NCBI RefSeq assembly: GCF_900111495.1
Contig: NZ_FOIU01000001.1
Location: forward strand, 1,240,001-1,304,000
Direction: 5' to 3'
DNA: 64,000 nt
Source: Chryseobacterium wanjuense
Lineage (GTDB): Bacteria > Bacteroidota > Bacteroidia > Flavobacteriales > Weeksellaceae
The notes beneath the pieces are model-generated. The model made no database searches and was not told where the DNA came from. It saw only the letters and a list, made by a program, of their open reading frames with translations. Numbering within the stretch: the first letter of the stretch is position 1; each line of letters opens with the position of its first letter. A program made the position numbers and the translations under genes. Of this stretch, positions 49,697-58,076 are shown piece by piece.

Positions 49697-52285
49697 ATGC
49701 AAAAAGAAGGAGAAAGACTGATTCCTATCAACATTGTTGATGAAATGAAGTCATCTTATATCGATTATTCGATGTCGGTTATCGTTTCAAGGGCGTTACC
49801 TGATGTAAGAGATGGCTTGAAACCCGTTCATAGAAGAGTGCTTTATGGTATGTATGGATTAGGGGTTTTTTCTAATAGAAAATATTTAAAATCTGCGAGA
49901 ATTGTTGGAGACGTTTTAGGTAAGTACCACCCGCACGGAGACTCCTCTGTATATGATGCAATGGTGAGAATGGCTCAGGACTGGAGCTTGCGTTATCCAC
50001 AGGTCGACGGCCAGGGTAACTTTGGTTCTATGGACGGTGACCCGCCTGCAGCAATGCGTTACACCGAAGCAAGATTGAAAAAAATCTCTGATGAGGTGCT
50101 TTCAGACTTAGACAAAGAAACGGTAGATTTCCAGAATAACTTCGACGACAGCTTAACTGAACCAACGGTTTTACCTTCAAAAATTCCGAATCTTTTAGTA
50201 AACGGAACTTCCGGTATCGCGGTAGGGATGGCAACAAACATGGCTCCTCACAACCTGACGGAATCTGTAAATGCAATCTGTGCCTACATCGACAACAGAG
50301 AAATCACCATTGATGAATTAATGCATCACATCATCGCTCCGGATTTCCCTACAGGTGGGATTATCTACGGATATGATGGAGTAAGAGATGCTTTCCACAC
50401 AGGTAGAGGAAGGGTAGTTCTTAGAGCTAAAGTTGCTTTTGAGGAAATCGGAAACAGAAATGCAATTATCGTTACAGAAATTCCTTACCAGGTAAACAAA
50501 GCTGAAATGATCGCCAGAACAGCTGAGTTGGTAAAAGATGAAAAAATCACAGGAATTTACGAAATTAGAGATGAGTCAGACAGAAGAGGTCTTCGTATCG
50601 TTTATGAATTGAAAAATGATGCGATTCCTAATGTTGTTTTAAACTTATTATATAAATATACTTCGCTTCAGACATCTTTTAGTGTTAATAATATTGCTTT
50701 GGTACACGGTAGACCGGAACAGTTAAACTTAAAAGATATCATCCACCATTTCGTGGAGCACAGACATGAAGTTATTGTAAGAAGAACTCAGTTTGAGCTT
50801 AGAAAAGCGAAAGAAAGAGCTCACATCTTAGAAGGTTTCATGAAAGTGATCGGAACGCAGGATGCTTTAGATAAAGCGATTTCCATCATCCGTCACTCTG
50901 CAAATCCACAAGCGGCAAAAGAAGGATTAATCACAGAATTCGAACTTTCTGAAATTCAGGCTCAGGCGATTCTTGATCTGCGTCTTGCTCGTTTGACAGG
51001 AATGGAGCTTGATAAGATCCGTGATGAGTACGATACAATCATGAAAGAAATTGCCGACTTGGAAGATATCTTGGCTAACGAACCTAGAAGATTCCAGATC
51101 ATTAAGGATGAATTAATTGAAGTTAAAGAAAAATACGGCGACGAAAGAAGAACTGAAATCGATTATTCAGGTGGTGAAATGTCAATTGAAGACATCATTC
51201 CTAATGAATCTGTAGTTCTTACGATTTCTCACGCAGGATATATCAAGAGAACTTCACTTTCAGAATACAAAATCCAAAGTAGAGGTGGTGTAGGAAACAG
51301 AGCGGCAACGACAAGGGATGAAGACTTCCTAGAATATATCGTTTCTGCAACCAATCACCAATATATGTTGTTCTTCACGGAAAAAGGAAGATGTTACTGG
51401 TTAAGAGTATTCGAAATTCCTGAAGGTTCTAAAACGGCAAAAGGAAGAGCGGTACAAAACTTAATTAATATTGAACCGGACGATAAGATTAAAGCATATA
51501 TCAGAACCAACAACTTAAAAGATTCTGAATACGTAAATCAAATGAGCGTTGTGATGGTAACGAAAAACGGTACGATCAAGAAAACATCATTGGAAGCTTA
51601 TTCAAGACCGAGAGTGAATGGGGTAAATGCCATCGAAATCAGGGATAATGACCAATTATTAAGCGCTTATCTTACAAACGGAACTTCTCAGATCATGATT
51701 GCTACCAAAAATGGTAAATGTATCCGTTTCCCTGAGGAAAAAGTAAGAGAAGTGGGTAGAGGTTCTATCGGGGTTCGTGGTATCGCGATGGAAGATAATG
51801 ACGAGGTAATTGGTATGATTGTTGTGAACGATGTAGAAAACGAAACGGTTCTTGTGGTATCTGAAAAAGGATACGGTAAGAGGACTGCAGTAGAAGACTA
51901 CAGAATCACCAACAGAGGAGGAAAAGGAGTTATCACCCTTAATATTACCGAAAAAACAGGAAATCTGATTGCCATCCAAAACGTAACAGACGAAGACGGA
52001 TTGATGATTATCAACAAATCCGGTGTTGCGATCCGTATGAATATGGATGAGATGAGAGTGATGGGTAGAAATACACAAGGGGTAAGAATGATTAACCTTA
52101 AGAAAAATGACGAAATTGCAGCCATCGCAAAAGTAGAAATGGATAAAGATGTAGAAGATGATTCTGAAGAAAATGCAGAAGGAACAGAAACTGTAACTGA
52201 TAACCAGGAAAACAATACAGAAGCACCTCAAACGGAAAACGAAAACTCGACTGAGGAAACTGAGAACTCTGATTCGGAAGAATAA
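49697..52285 (+). CDS. gyrA: DNA gyrase subunit A
   Basis: Breaks and rejoins DNA in supercoiling; works with GyrB (not in the window). Start taken as ATG 49697 ([13 protein letters not shown]) rather than TTG 49691; 862 residues. The active-site tyrosine is Y122 in [10 protein letters not shown]. The quinolone-resistance region reads [12 protein letters not shown] with Ser83 and Asp87 (E. coli numbering coincides), the susceptible-type residues. A coiled coil occupies about 360-480. The C-terminal pinwheel has the GyrA-box position QSRGGVG (about 527-533), degenerate from QRRGGKG, and an NRGGKG later near residue 737. The tail of about 50 residues is very acidic. Confidence 0.97.
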   Translation: MQKEGERLIPINIVDEMKSSYIDYSMSVIVSRALPDVRDGLKPVHRRVLYGMYGLGVFSNRKYLKSARIVGDVLGKYHPHGDSSVYDAMVRMAQDWSLRYPQVDGQGNFGSMDGDPPAAMRYTEARLKKISDEVLSDLDKETVDFQNNFDDSLTEPTVLPSKIPNLLVNGTSGIAVGMATNMAPHNLTESVNAICAYIDNREITIDELMHHIIAPDFPTGGIIYGYDGVRDAFHTGRGRVVLRAKVAFEEIGNRNAIIVTEIPYQVNKAEMIARTAELVKDEKITGIYEIRDESDRRGLRIVYELKNDAIPNVVLNLLYKYTSLQTSFSVNNIALVHGRPEQLNLKDIIHHFVEHRHEVIVRRTQFELRKAKERAHILEGFMKVIGTQDALDKAISIIRHSANPQAAKEGLITEFELSEIQAQAILDLRLARLTGMELDKIRDEYDTIMKEIADLEDILANEPRRFQIIKDELIEVKEKYGDERRTEIDYSGGEMSIEDIIPNESVVLTISHAGYIKRTSLSEYKIQSRGGVGNRAATTRDEDFLEYIVSATNHQYMLFFTEKGRCYWLRVFEIPEGSKTAKGRAVQNLINIEPDDKIKAYIRTNNLKDSEYVNQMSVVMVTKNGTIKKTSLEAYSRPRVNGVNAIEIRDNDQLLSAYLTNGTSQIMIATKNGKCIRFPEEKVREVGRGSIGVRGIAMEDNDEVIGMIVVNDVENETVLVVSEKGYGKRTAVEDYRITNRGGKGVITLNITEKTGNLIAIQNVTDEDGLMIINKSGVAIRMNMDEMRVMGRNTQGVRMINLKKNDEIAAIAKVEMDKDVEDDSEENAEGTETVTDNQENNTEAPQTENENSTEETENSDSEE

Positions 52286-52314
52286 TATTGTACAATTAAT
52301 ATAAAATAGTGATT

Positions 52315-53346
52315 ATGAAAAAGCTAATTTTAGGTATGGCTATCGTAGCATCGGCTTTTGCTTTCGGACAGAAAGGTGATGTGAACGCTCAGCTACAAGA
52401 AGCTAACAAAGCGGCAATGGACGCATATAATGCAAAAAACTATGCTGTGGCGGGTCCTAAGTTCATGGAAGTGTATAACTTACTGAAAACAAACGGGCAG
52501 GATAATAAAGTATATATGTATTATGCGGGTCTTAATTATGCTTTGGCAAATAATATCGATCAGGCCACTAAAATATATACAGATTTGATCAACTCAGGAT
52601 ACACCGGTGTTGAAACAAATTATACTGCTAAAGACAAAAAAACAGGTCAGGTTGCAAGCTATGACAAAGCAACTTGGGAATTGTTGAAAAAGTCGGGTGG
52701 AGATTATTCAGATTTTAAAACTGAACAGACGCCAAGTGTAGAATCGGATTTGTATGAAACATTGTCAACATTATTGTTAAATGCTAAGAAAAACGACGAA
52801 GCTTTAGCAATCATCGAAAAAGGATTGGCAAAATTCCCGAACAATGCCAAACTTAAAGAATATCAGGGAACTGCATTGTATGCCTCTGGAAACACAGACA
52901 AATTTATGCAGAATCTGAAAGAGCAGTTAGCTAAAAACCCTAATGATGCTACCAACTGGTACAATTTAGGAGTTCTTCAGTCTAAAAATCCTGCAACGGC
53001 AAACGAGGCAATGGCTTCTTTCCAGAAAGCGATTGAGCTGAAACCGGATTTCTCCAATGCTTATCAGAACTTAGTGTACACAGCAATCGGTGACGATGAA
53101 AAAGCAGTAAGCGAAATCAATACACTTAGAAAAACTAAGCCGGATGATGCTACAAAATTAATCGATGCCAGAAAAGAAAGATTCAACAAAGCTTTACCTT
53201 TGGCTGAAAAATGGTATCAGGCTGTACCGAATGACATCAATGCTGTTCAGATGTTAAAAGAAATCTACAGTATTACAAAAAATACAGCTAAGTTTAATGA
53301 AATGAAAGCTAAAGAAGCTGAACTTCAGGCAAAACAACCAAAATAA
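52315..53346 (+). CDS. Exported tetratricopeptide-repeat protein
   Basis: 343 residues from ATG 52315 (GTG 52309 is in frame but upstream of the signal). The signal peptide is MKKLILGMAIVASAFAFGQ. TPR-like helices cover the whole mature part: AMDAYNAKNYAVAGPKFMEVYNLLK (about 35-59), YETLSTLLLNAKKNDEALAIIEKGLAKFPNNAKLKEYQGTALYASG (about 145-190), ATNWYNLGVLQSKNP and AMASFQKAIELKPDFSNAYQNLVY (about 222-260). Periplasmic scaffold or chaperone of unknown partner. It starts 29 bases after gyrA, so it may be read through from it, and ends at a terminator. Confidence 0.85.
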   Translation: MKKLILGMAIVASAFAFGQKGDVNAQLQEANKAAMDAYNAKNYAVAGPKFMEVYNLLKTNGQDNKVYMYYAGLNYALANNIDQATKIYTDLINSGYTGVETNYTAKDKKTGQVASYDKATWELLKKSGGDYSDFKTEQTPSVESDLYETLSTLLLNAKKNDEALAIIEKGLAKFPNNAKLKEYQGTALYASGNTDKFMQNLKEQLAKNPNDATNWYNLGVLQSKNPATANEAMASFQKAIELKPDFSNAYQNLVYTAIGDDEKAVSEINTLRKTKPDDATKLIDARKERFNKALPLAEKWYQAVPNDINAVQMLKEIYSITKNTAKFNEMKAKEAELQAKQPK

Positions 53347-53369
53347 TTTCAAGCAATTGAATTACCTAT

Positions 53370-53400
53370 AAAACCGGAACAAATTTGTTTCGGTTTTTTT
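53370..53400 (+). terminator. Rho-independent terminator after the TPR gene
   Basis: AAACCGGAACAAA / TTTGTTTCGGTTT stem with one G-U, T7. Confidence 0.88.
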
Positions 53401-53438
53401 ATTCAATAGAAACGGGGCTTTAGCCTGTTTTTATCCAC

Positions 53439-53505
53439 AGCCTTGTCAAGGTTTAAAACCTTGACAAGGCTCATTATGTTTGCCATCCTGAAAGGATCTA
53501 AATGA
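53439..53505. repeat. 33-base perfect palindrome plus dispersed element
   Basis: 53439-53471 reads as an odd perfect palindrome (16-base arms AGCCTTGTCAAGGTTT around one A). It is preceded by a perfect DnaA-box string TTATCCACA (53431-53439) and followed by a GCCATCCTGAAAGGATCTAA element (53482-53501). Confidence 0.8.
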
Positions 53506-53716
53506 AGTTTTCAGTTTTATTTTACAAAATCCAATTCGGCCACGACATATTAAATATTCCTCAATCATCTGCGTAATCAGCAAGAAAAAAAACTTAATAG
53601 ATAGCTTTAATATTGAAGGTTACGAACGTAGTTCAAAAGCTTGTAAATAATTTATTTTATTGCAAGCCCCTCCGTCCCAATAACAAATCCAGCGTTTTCT
53701 TTGCTGAATGAAATAC

Positions 53717-53780
53717 CTTTGCGAACGAAAAATATTCTCAATAATTTTAAAAAAATCTTTGCAAACTTTGCGTTAAAATT
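53717..53780 (+). repeat. CTTTGCG family elements before menB
   Basis: ACCTTTGCGAACGAAAAAT (about 53715-53733) and AAATCTTTGCAAACTTTGCG (53753-53772). The rest of the 552-base spacer (53347-53898) holds the palindrome above and nothing else I recognise. Confidence 0.6.
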
Positions 53781-53872
53781 AATTTCATCCGAAATAATTT
53801 CAAACCAAAAACCCCCACAAACTTTCCAAGATTTATCATCAAAAATCGATGTTAAAATTCTCTGCAATTCCG

Positions 53873-53880
53873 TATCTTTG
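53873..53880 (+). promoter_or_regulatory. -7 element TATCTTTG for menB
   Basis: Exact TAnnTTTG match 18 bases before ATG 53899, inside the over-long frame from 53701. Confidence 0.65.
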
Positions 53881-53898
53881 AGAAAAATTTTTACAAAA

Positions 53899-54735
53899 AT
53901 GATTGAGTGGAAAACCGCCAAAGAATACGAAGATATTACATACAAAAAATGTAATGGTGTAGCGAGAATCGCTTTCAACAGACCGGAAATTCGCAACGCT
54001 TTCAGACCAAAAACTACTTCAGAATTATATGACGCTTTTTATGACGCTTACGAAGATTCTTCGATAGGTGTTGTATTGCTTTCAGGAGAAGGGCCAAGTC
54101 CAAAAGACGGAGGATGGGCTTTCTGCAGCGGGGGCGACCAAAAGGCGAGAGGGCATCAGGGATATGTAGGTGAAGATGGAAGACACCGTTTGAATATTCT
54201 GGAAGTTCAGCGTTTGATTCGTTTTATGCCGAAAGTAGTGATTGCAGTGGTTCCGGGATGGGCAGTTGGTGGAGGTCACTCTCTTCATGTGGTTTGTGAT
54301 TTGACGTTAGCGAGTGAAGAACACGCTATTTTCAAGCAGACTGATGCCGATGTTACCAGCTTCGACGGAGGGTATGGTTCGGCATATTTAGCAAAAATGG
54401 TCGGACAGAAAAAAGCCCGTGAAATTTTCTTTTTAGGTAGAAATTATTCAGCTCAGGAAGCTTTCGAAATGGGAATGGTAAACAAAGTTGTTCCTCATGC
54501 AGAATTGGAAGATACGGCTTACGAATGGGCTCAGGAAATTTTAGCAAAATCTCCGACATCCATCAGAATGCTGAAATTTGCGATGAACCTTACAGACGAC
54601 GGAATGGTTGGTCAGCAGGTTTTTGCGGGTGAAGCAACTCGTTTGGCCTATATGACGGAAGAAGCAAAAGAAGGAAGAAATGCATTCCTTGAAAAAAGAA
54701 AGCCGGACTTCGGAGAAAATCAATGGATATCGTAA
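53899..54735 (+). CDS. menB: 1,4-dihydroxy-2-naphthoyl-CoA synthase
   Basis: Crotonase-fold enzyme of menaquinone synthesis that closes the second ring of o-succinylbenzoyl-CoA. The start is set at ATG 53899 (MIEWKTAKEYEDITYKK), because the promoter TATCTTTG lies just upstream and the preceding 66 codons lack similarity; 278 residues. Key segments are NRPEIRNAFRPKT (about 27-39), WAFCSGGDQKARG (about 73-85), GWAVGGGHSLHVVCDLTLAS (about 119-138, oxyanion hole) and DADVTSFDGGYGSAYLA (about 149-165). The C-terminus with RKPDFGENQWIS is family-typical. menA follows after a word-repeat spacer. Confidence 0.97.
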   Translation: MIEWKTAKEYEDITYKKCNGVARIAFNRPEIRNAFRPKTTSELYDAFYDAYEDSSIGVVLLSGEGPSPKDGGWAFCSGGDQKARGHQGYVGEDGRHRLNILEVQRLIRFMPKVVIAVVPGWAVGGGHSLHVVCDLTLASEEHAIFKQTDADVTSFDGGYGSAYLAKMVGQKKAREIFFLGRNYSAQEAFEMGMVNKVVPHAELEDTAYEWAQEILAKSPTSIRMLKFAMNLTDDGMVGQQVFAGEATRLAYMTEEAKEGRNAFLEKRKPDFGENQWIS

Positions 54736-54821
54736 TTAGTTATTAGTTTCTGGTTGCTGGTTGATACAATGTACCGGCAACTATAAACTAGCAACCATCA
54801 ACTATAAACAATCAACTAAAA
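54735..54821. repeat. Imperfect inverted repeat, GGTTG-word type, between menB and menA
   Basis: AGTTATTAGTTTCTGGTTGC words at the left are opposed by CAACCATCAACTATAAACAA words at the right, pairing over about 27 bases. Second member of the family at 1535-1613. Confidence 0.7.
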
Positions 54822-54823
54822 TT

Positions 54824-55753
54824 ATGTCGGATTGGATAAAAGCCGCAAGGCTTAGAACATTACCGCTTTCATTGAGCGGAATTATTATGGGAGCTTTCAT
54901 CGCAAAATGGAGACTTTACGGAGAAGGTGGAACTTGGGACTGGAAAATCTTTGCTTTGGCACTTTTGGTGACTTTGCTATATCAGATCCTTTCAAATTAT
55001 GCAAATGATTACGGAGACGGAATAAAGGGAACAGACGCGAAAAGAGCAACAGAAGCAGAAGCGAGAGCGGTAGCATCAGGAAAAATTACGGCAAAACAAA
55101 TGAGAAATGCAGTAATTCTTTTCTCGATTTTATCTCTAGTCGCAACAGTTGCCTTGTTGTATGTTGCTTTCTTCCCGAAATATATGAATGAATTTTACAT
55201 TTTCATAGGATTGGGAGTGGCATGTATTTTAGCAGCAATCGGATATACAGTAGGTAAAAAACCTTACGGATACATGGGATTGGGAGATCTTTTTGTATTT
55301 ATTTTTTTCGGATTGGTTTCTGTTTGCGGAAGTTATTTCCTGTTTACAAAATCATTCAGCTGGGATATGTTATTGCCGGGAACAGCGATCGGAATGATGA
55401 GTATGGCTGTTTTGAATCTGAATAATATGAGAGACATTGAAAGCGACAGATTATCAGGGAAAAACAGTTTTGCGTTAAGAATCGGATTCAAAAATGCGAT
55501 GATTTATGAAATGGTTTTGTTGCAGCTTCCATTGATTTTAATTTTAATGTTTTTAGGAGTCAACGGGTTTTTCCAAACCCAGAATTATTACGTTTTTATT
55601 GTAATGATTTTATTGCTTCCATTAATGAAATTGAGAAGAAAAATCATGGCTGTAAAAGAGCCGAAAGAGCTTGATCCGTTCCTGAAACAGGTAGGAATCA
55701 TGACTTTCATGATAGCTGTTCTTACCGCTTTTGGACTTAATTTTTTTAACTAA
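54824..55753 (+). CDS. menA: 1,4-dihydroxy-2-naphthoate polyprenyltransferase
   Basis: Membrane UbiA-family enzyme that attaches the prenyl tail to DHNA in menaquinone synthesis. The start is taken at ATG 54824 (MSDWIKAARLRTLPLSLSGIIMGA), since the 21 codons upstream are spacer-repeat sequence. The 309 residues have eight to nine hydrophobic segments. First Asp motif: NYANDYGDGIKGTD (about 65-78). Second: LNLNNMRDIESDRLSGKNSFALRIG (about 197-221). Both are intact. It is adjacent to menB in the same direction, so a men operon is likely; menaquinone is the respiratory quinone of the group. Confidence 0.95.
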   Translation: MSDWIKAARLRTLPLSLSGIIMGAFIAKWRLYGEGGTWDWKIFALALLVTLLYQILSNYANDYGDGIKGTDAKRATEAEARAVASGKITAKQMRNAVILFSILSLVATVALLYVAFFPKYMNEFYIFIGLGVACILAAIGYTVGKKPYGYMGLGDLFVFIFFGLVSVCGSYFLFTKSFSWDMLLPGTAIGMMSMAVLNLNNMRDIESDRLSGKNSFALRIGFKNAMIYEMVLLQLPLILILMFLGVNGFFQTQNYYVFIVMILLLPLMKLRRKIMAVKEPKELDPFLKQVGIMTFMIAVLTAFGLNFFN

Positions 55754-55765
55754 AATATTTCTATC

Positions 55766-56212
55766 ATGAGTTCGAATGTTTACGTTGAAGCTCAAATGCT
55801 TATCAGAAAACCGATTGAAGATGTTTTTAATGCATTCATCAATCCTGAAGTGACGACTAATTTCTGGTTCACAAAATCTACAGGAAAATTAGAAGAAGGT
55901 AAAACCGTGACTTGGGAATGGGAAATGTACGGCGTAAAAACCGATGTTAAGGTTCTTCAGGTTGTTCAAAATCAGTTGATAAAAACAAAATGGGGCAATC
56001 CTTCAACGAATGTAGACTACGAATTCAAAGAAATAGAAAAAGGAACTTTAGTGATCATTAAAAGTTACGGATTTTCTCAAACCGGAGAAGATTTGTTAAA
56101 GATAATTAATGACAATACAGGAGGTTTTACAACAGTTTTAGACGGCTGCAAAGCCTATCTGGAACACGGAATTAATTTGAGATTAATTGAGGATAAATTT
56201 CCATCTAATTGA
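55766..56212 (+). CDS. SRPBCC/AHSA1 family protein
   Basis: START-like ligand-binding fold, function unknown; 148 residues, cytoplasmic. Pattern: VEAQMLIRKPIEDVFNAFINPEVTTNFWFTKSTGKLEEGKTVTWEWEMYG (about 5-54), the N-terminal beta-helix pair of AHSA1-type domains. The ending TGEDLLKIINDNTGGFTTVLDGCKAYLEHG is the long C-terminal helix. It starts 12 bases after menA and may be read with it, without evident metabolic link. Confidence 0.85.
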   Translation: MSSNVYVEAQMLIRKPIEDVFNAFINPEVTTNFWFTKSTGKLEEGKTVTWEWEMYGVKTDVKVLQVVQNQLIKTKWGNPSTNVDYEFKEIEKGTLVIIKSYGFSQTGEDLLKIINDNTGGFTTVLDGCKAYLEHGINLRLIEDKFPSN

Positions 56213-56305
56213 AACACGAATTACACAAATAGTTTCACAAATTTTCACTAATATTTTTAATCGTGTTATTAGTGAAAAAATTCGTGCCATTAGCATTTAA
56301 AAAAC
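56213..56305. repeat. ATTCGTGCCATTAG-type repeat, first copy
   Basis: GAAACACGAATTACACAAAT and TTAGTGAAAAAATTCGTGCC followed by ATTAGCATTTAAA form an imperfect inverted pair around TTTTCACTAAT. A second copy of the right half is at 56368-56402. Confidence 0.6.
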
Positions 56306-56310
56306 AACAG

Positions 56311-56350
56311 TTAGTATTAGCGTTGTCATGCTGAGCCTGTCGAAGCATTC
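56311..56350 (+). repeat. Dispersed TAGTATTAGCGTTGTCATGC element
   Basis: Same family as 9267 and 37551, here between two ATTCGTGCC repeats. Confidence 0.8.
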
Positions 56351-56367
56351 ATCAAATTTTCATTAAA

Positions 56368-56402
56368 AAATTAGTGAAAAAATTCGTGCCATTAGTGTTT
56401 AA
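56368..56402 (+). repeat. ATTCGTGCCATTAG-type repeat, second copy
   Basis: TTAGTGAAAAAATTCGTGCC then ATTAGTGTTTAAA, near-identical to the copy ending at about 56301; the two flank the TAGTATTAG element. Confidence 0.65.
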
Positions 56403-56438
56403 ATAAAGTAAATAAAAATTCAAAAAATAAAATTAAAA

Positions 56439-57125
56439 ATGAAAATACAATATCTGGGACAAAACTGTTTTTTGTTCACCTACAAAAACAAAAATATACT
56501 CAGCGACCCTTTCTACAACTACAAAAAGGCAGAGTCGGGATTTGATATTTCAGCTCAGAAAATCGATTATATTTTATTGACGCACGCTCACGGCGATCAT
56601 ATTGCTGATGTAGAAGAAGTATTGCAATATCATCCGGAAGCTACTATTATTGCGGTTCCTGAAATCTGCGGATATTTCAAAAATGCAAAAAATACAGATG
56701 ATGTAAACTTAGGAGGGTCGGCGAAAATCGAGGATCTTAAAATTTCCATGGTTCCGGCTCACCACACGAGTTCTTTTCCTGACGGAAGCTATGGAGGCGT
56801 TCCTGTAGGCTATATTTTCAGACTTCCTGAAGGCAAAAACCTTTATTTAGCGGGAGATACAGGCGTAATGGCTGATATGGAATTATTCCCAAGACTTTTC
56901 GGAAAGATCGATTTGTCGATTCTTCCGATCGGAAGCCACTACACAATGTGTCCTAGGAAAGCGGCTTTCGCAGCAGCAGAATTATTGAAAACTCCAAAAG
57001 TAATCGGATGTCATTTTGATACGTTCCCTGCGATTGAAATTAATCATGAAAGTGCATTGAAGCATTTTGCAGACAAAAATGTAGAGCTTGTTTTACCAAA
57101 ACTAGGTGAGGCGTTCGAATTTTAA
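56439..57125 (+). CDS. Metal-dependent hydrolase, UPF0173/metallo-beta-lactamase fold
   Basis: Zinc hydrolase of unknown substrate, 228 residues, cytoplasmic. Metal motif THAHGDHIAD (HxHxDH at about residues 49-54); further ligands are His in VPAHHTSS (about 110), Asp in LYLAGDTGVMAD (about 140) and His in VIGCHFDTFPAI (about 191). The first strands MKIQYLGQNCFLFTYKNKNILSDPF fit UPF0173. Complete and of usual length. Upstream spacer contains repeats; downstream lies the SRP RNA gene on the opposite strand, so the two converge. Confidence 0.9.
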   Translation: MKIQYLGQNCFLFTYKNKNILSDPFYNYKKAESGFDISAQKIDYILLTHAHGDHIADVEEVLQYHPEATIIAVPEICGYFKNAKNTDDVNLGGSAKIEDLKISMVPAHHTSSFPDGSYGGVPVGYIFRLPEGKNLYLAGDTGVMADMELFPRLFGKIDLSILPIGSHYTMCPRKAAFAAAELLKTPKVIGCHFDTFPAIEINHESALKHFADKNVELVLPKLGEAFEF

Positions 57126-57234
57126 ATAAAAAATTGAAAAGGTAATTTGAAAATCAGAATGGAAATGTTGAAAAGTTTAGAAACAAAAAAAGATAATTTT
57201 CAAATTACCTCTCTTCAACTTAAACCAATAAAAA

Positions 57235-57331
57235 ATGGCAAGCTACCTAAATCACACCGCTACGACCAATTACCTTTGCTGCGTTCCCACCCTGGAGGAT
57301 TCTCAGGAGCTGGTTGTTTAGGACTTGCCGG
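57235..57331 (-). ncRNA. ffs: Signal recognition particle RNA (bacterial small type)
   Basis: Read on the minus strand, the 5' end GGCAAG (57329-57324) pairs with CTTGCC (57242-57237), and CCTAAA with TTTAGG beneath it. The apical domain reads CAGG-GTG-GGAA-CGC-AGCAA-AGG, which lines up with the E. coli 4.5S core (CAGG-UCC-GGAA-GGA-AGCAG). It has a GGAA tetraloop and the symmetric loop that binds Ffh. About 95 bases, normal for small SRP RNA. A TATCTTTG promoter sits just upstream. The plus-strand frame across it (57147-57383) is spurious. Confidence 0.92.
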
Positions 57332-57333
57332 TG

Positions 57334-57341
57334 CAAAGATA
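57334..57341 (-). promoter_or_regulatory. -7 element TATCTTTG of the SRP RNA gene
   Basis: Exact TAnnTTTG on the minus strand, ending four or five bases before the RNA's paired 5' end. Confidence 0.8.
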
Positions 57342-57461
57342 GGAATATTTTATAAACTTGAAAACATTATTAAAGAAAAATAGTCGAAAAAATACCGCAA
57401 CAAAGCTAAACTGTTGAAATGTAAAGGAATAATTTTTCAACTTTTTTCTAAAAAATTAAAT

Positions 57462-58061
57462 ATGACGAAAAGTCCATCAACATTAGGAATTATACTTTTT
57501 ATCGCTACAATGATCGTTTTTTTTGTAGTGTATTATTTTTTCTCGGGAATCAATTATTTTGATATCTCTTTGAAAGCCAATGCTTTCGTATTGCCTGTTT
57601 TGTATGCAGGAACAGCGTTCTGGTCGGTGAAATCTTACTGGAACAATCATAGAGTGGTAAGTTTTAAGCAGGCTTTCAAAAGAGCTTTTGTACCGATGTT
57701 TGTCGGGGGAATTCTTTCGATTTTCAGCATTTACGCTTACCTGAATTTTGTGGATACGGATGCAAAAAAATTGCTGAATTACCAGTATGTCACAAGACAA
57801 AAAGCTGAATTAGACAAAGAATACACTTCTGCAAGAAAGATTTTAAAACATCAAAAAGATATCGACGAGCTGGATCAGAAATACAAGGAAAGACTTCAAA
57901 GTTTCACGCCCGAAGCGGTGAAAGGAAAAGATATGCTTACGGCAAGTCATTTTTCAGGATATTTTGCGGCAATTCTTATATTTTACGTAGTTTTGTCATT
58001 GTTTTTCGGAGCGTTTTTCAGAACGAAAACGATTTACCAAGAAACAGAAAATCAAGAATAA
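57462..58061 (+). CDS. DUF4199 domain-containing membrane protein
   Basis: Function unknown. The start is taken at ATG 57462 (MTKSPSTLGIILFIATMIVFFVVYYFFSG); the frame extends to 57414 without support. The 199 residues have four membrane segments (about 8-28, 40-58, 72-92 and 165-187), with a charged coiled-coil stretch between the third and fourth (about 108-150, RQKAELDKEYTSARKILKHQKDIDELDQKYKERLQ). This layout is that of DUF4199. It heads a tight run of six co-directional genes; the glycosyltransferase starts 15 bases after its stop. Confidence 0.85.
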   Translation: MTKSPSTLGIILFIATMIVFFVVYYFFSGINYFDISLKANAFVLPVLYAGTAFWSVKSYWNNHRVVSFKQAFKRAFVPMFVGGILSIFSIYAYLNFVDTDAKKLLNYQYVTRQKAELDKEYTSARKILKHQKDIDELDQKYKERLQSFTPEAVKGKDMLTASHFSGYFAAILIFYVVLSLFFGAFFRTKTIYQETENQE

Positions 58062-58076
58062 TTTTATTAAAATTAC

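Noticed and set aside
51659..52231. 190-codon minus-strand frame inside gyrA
   Set aside because: Antisense shadow of the acidic GyrA C-terminus; no start context or homology pattern.
53701..53898. 66-codon N-terminal extension of MenB
   Set aside because: It contains the CTTTGCG repeat and the TATCTTTG promoter; MenB homology begins at ATG 53899.
57147..57383. 78-codon plus-strand frame between the metallo-hydrolase and DUF4199 genes
   Set aside because: It runs antisense across the SRP RNA gene; it has no protein-like pattern and its sequence is explained by the RNA's base-paired structure.
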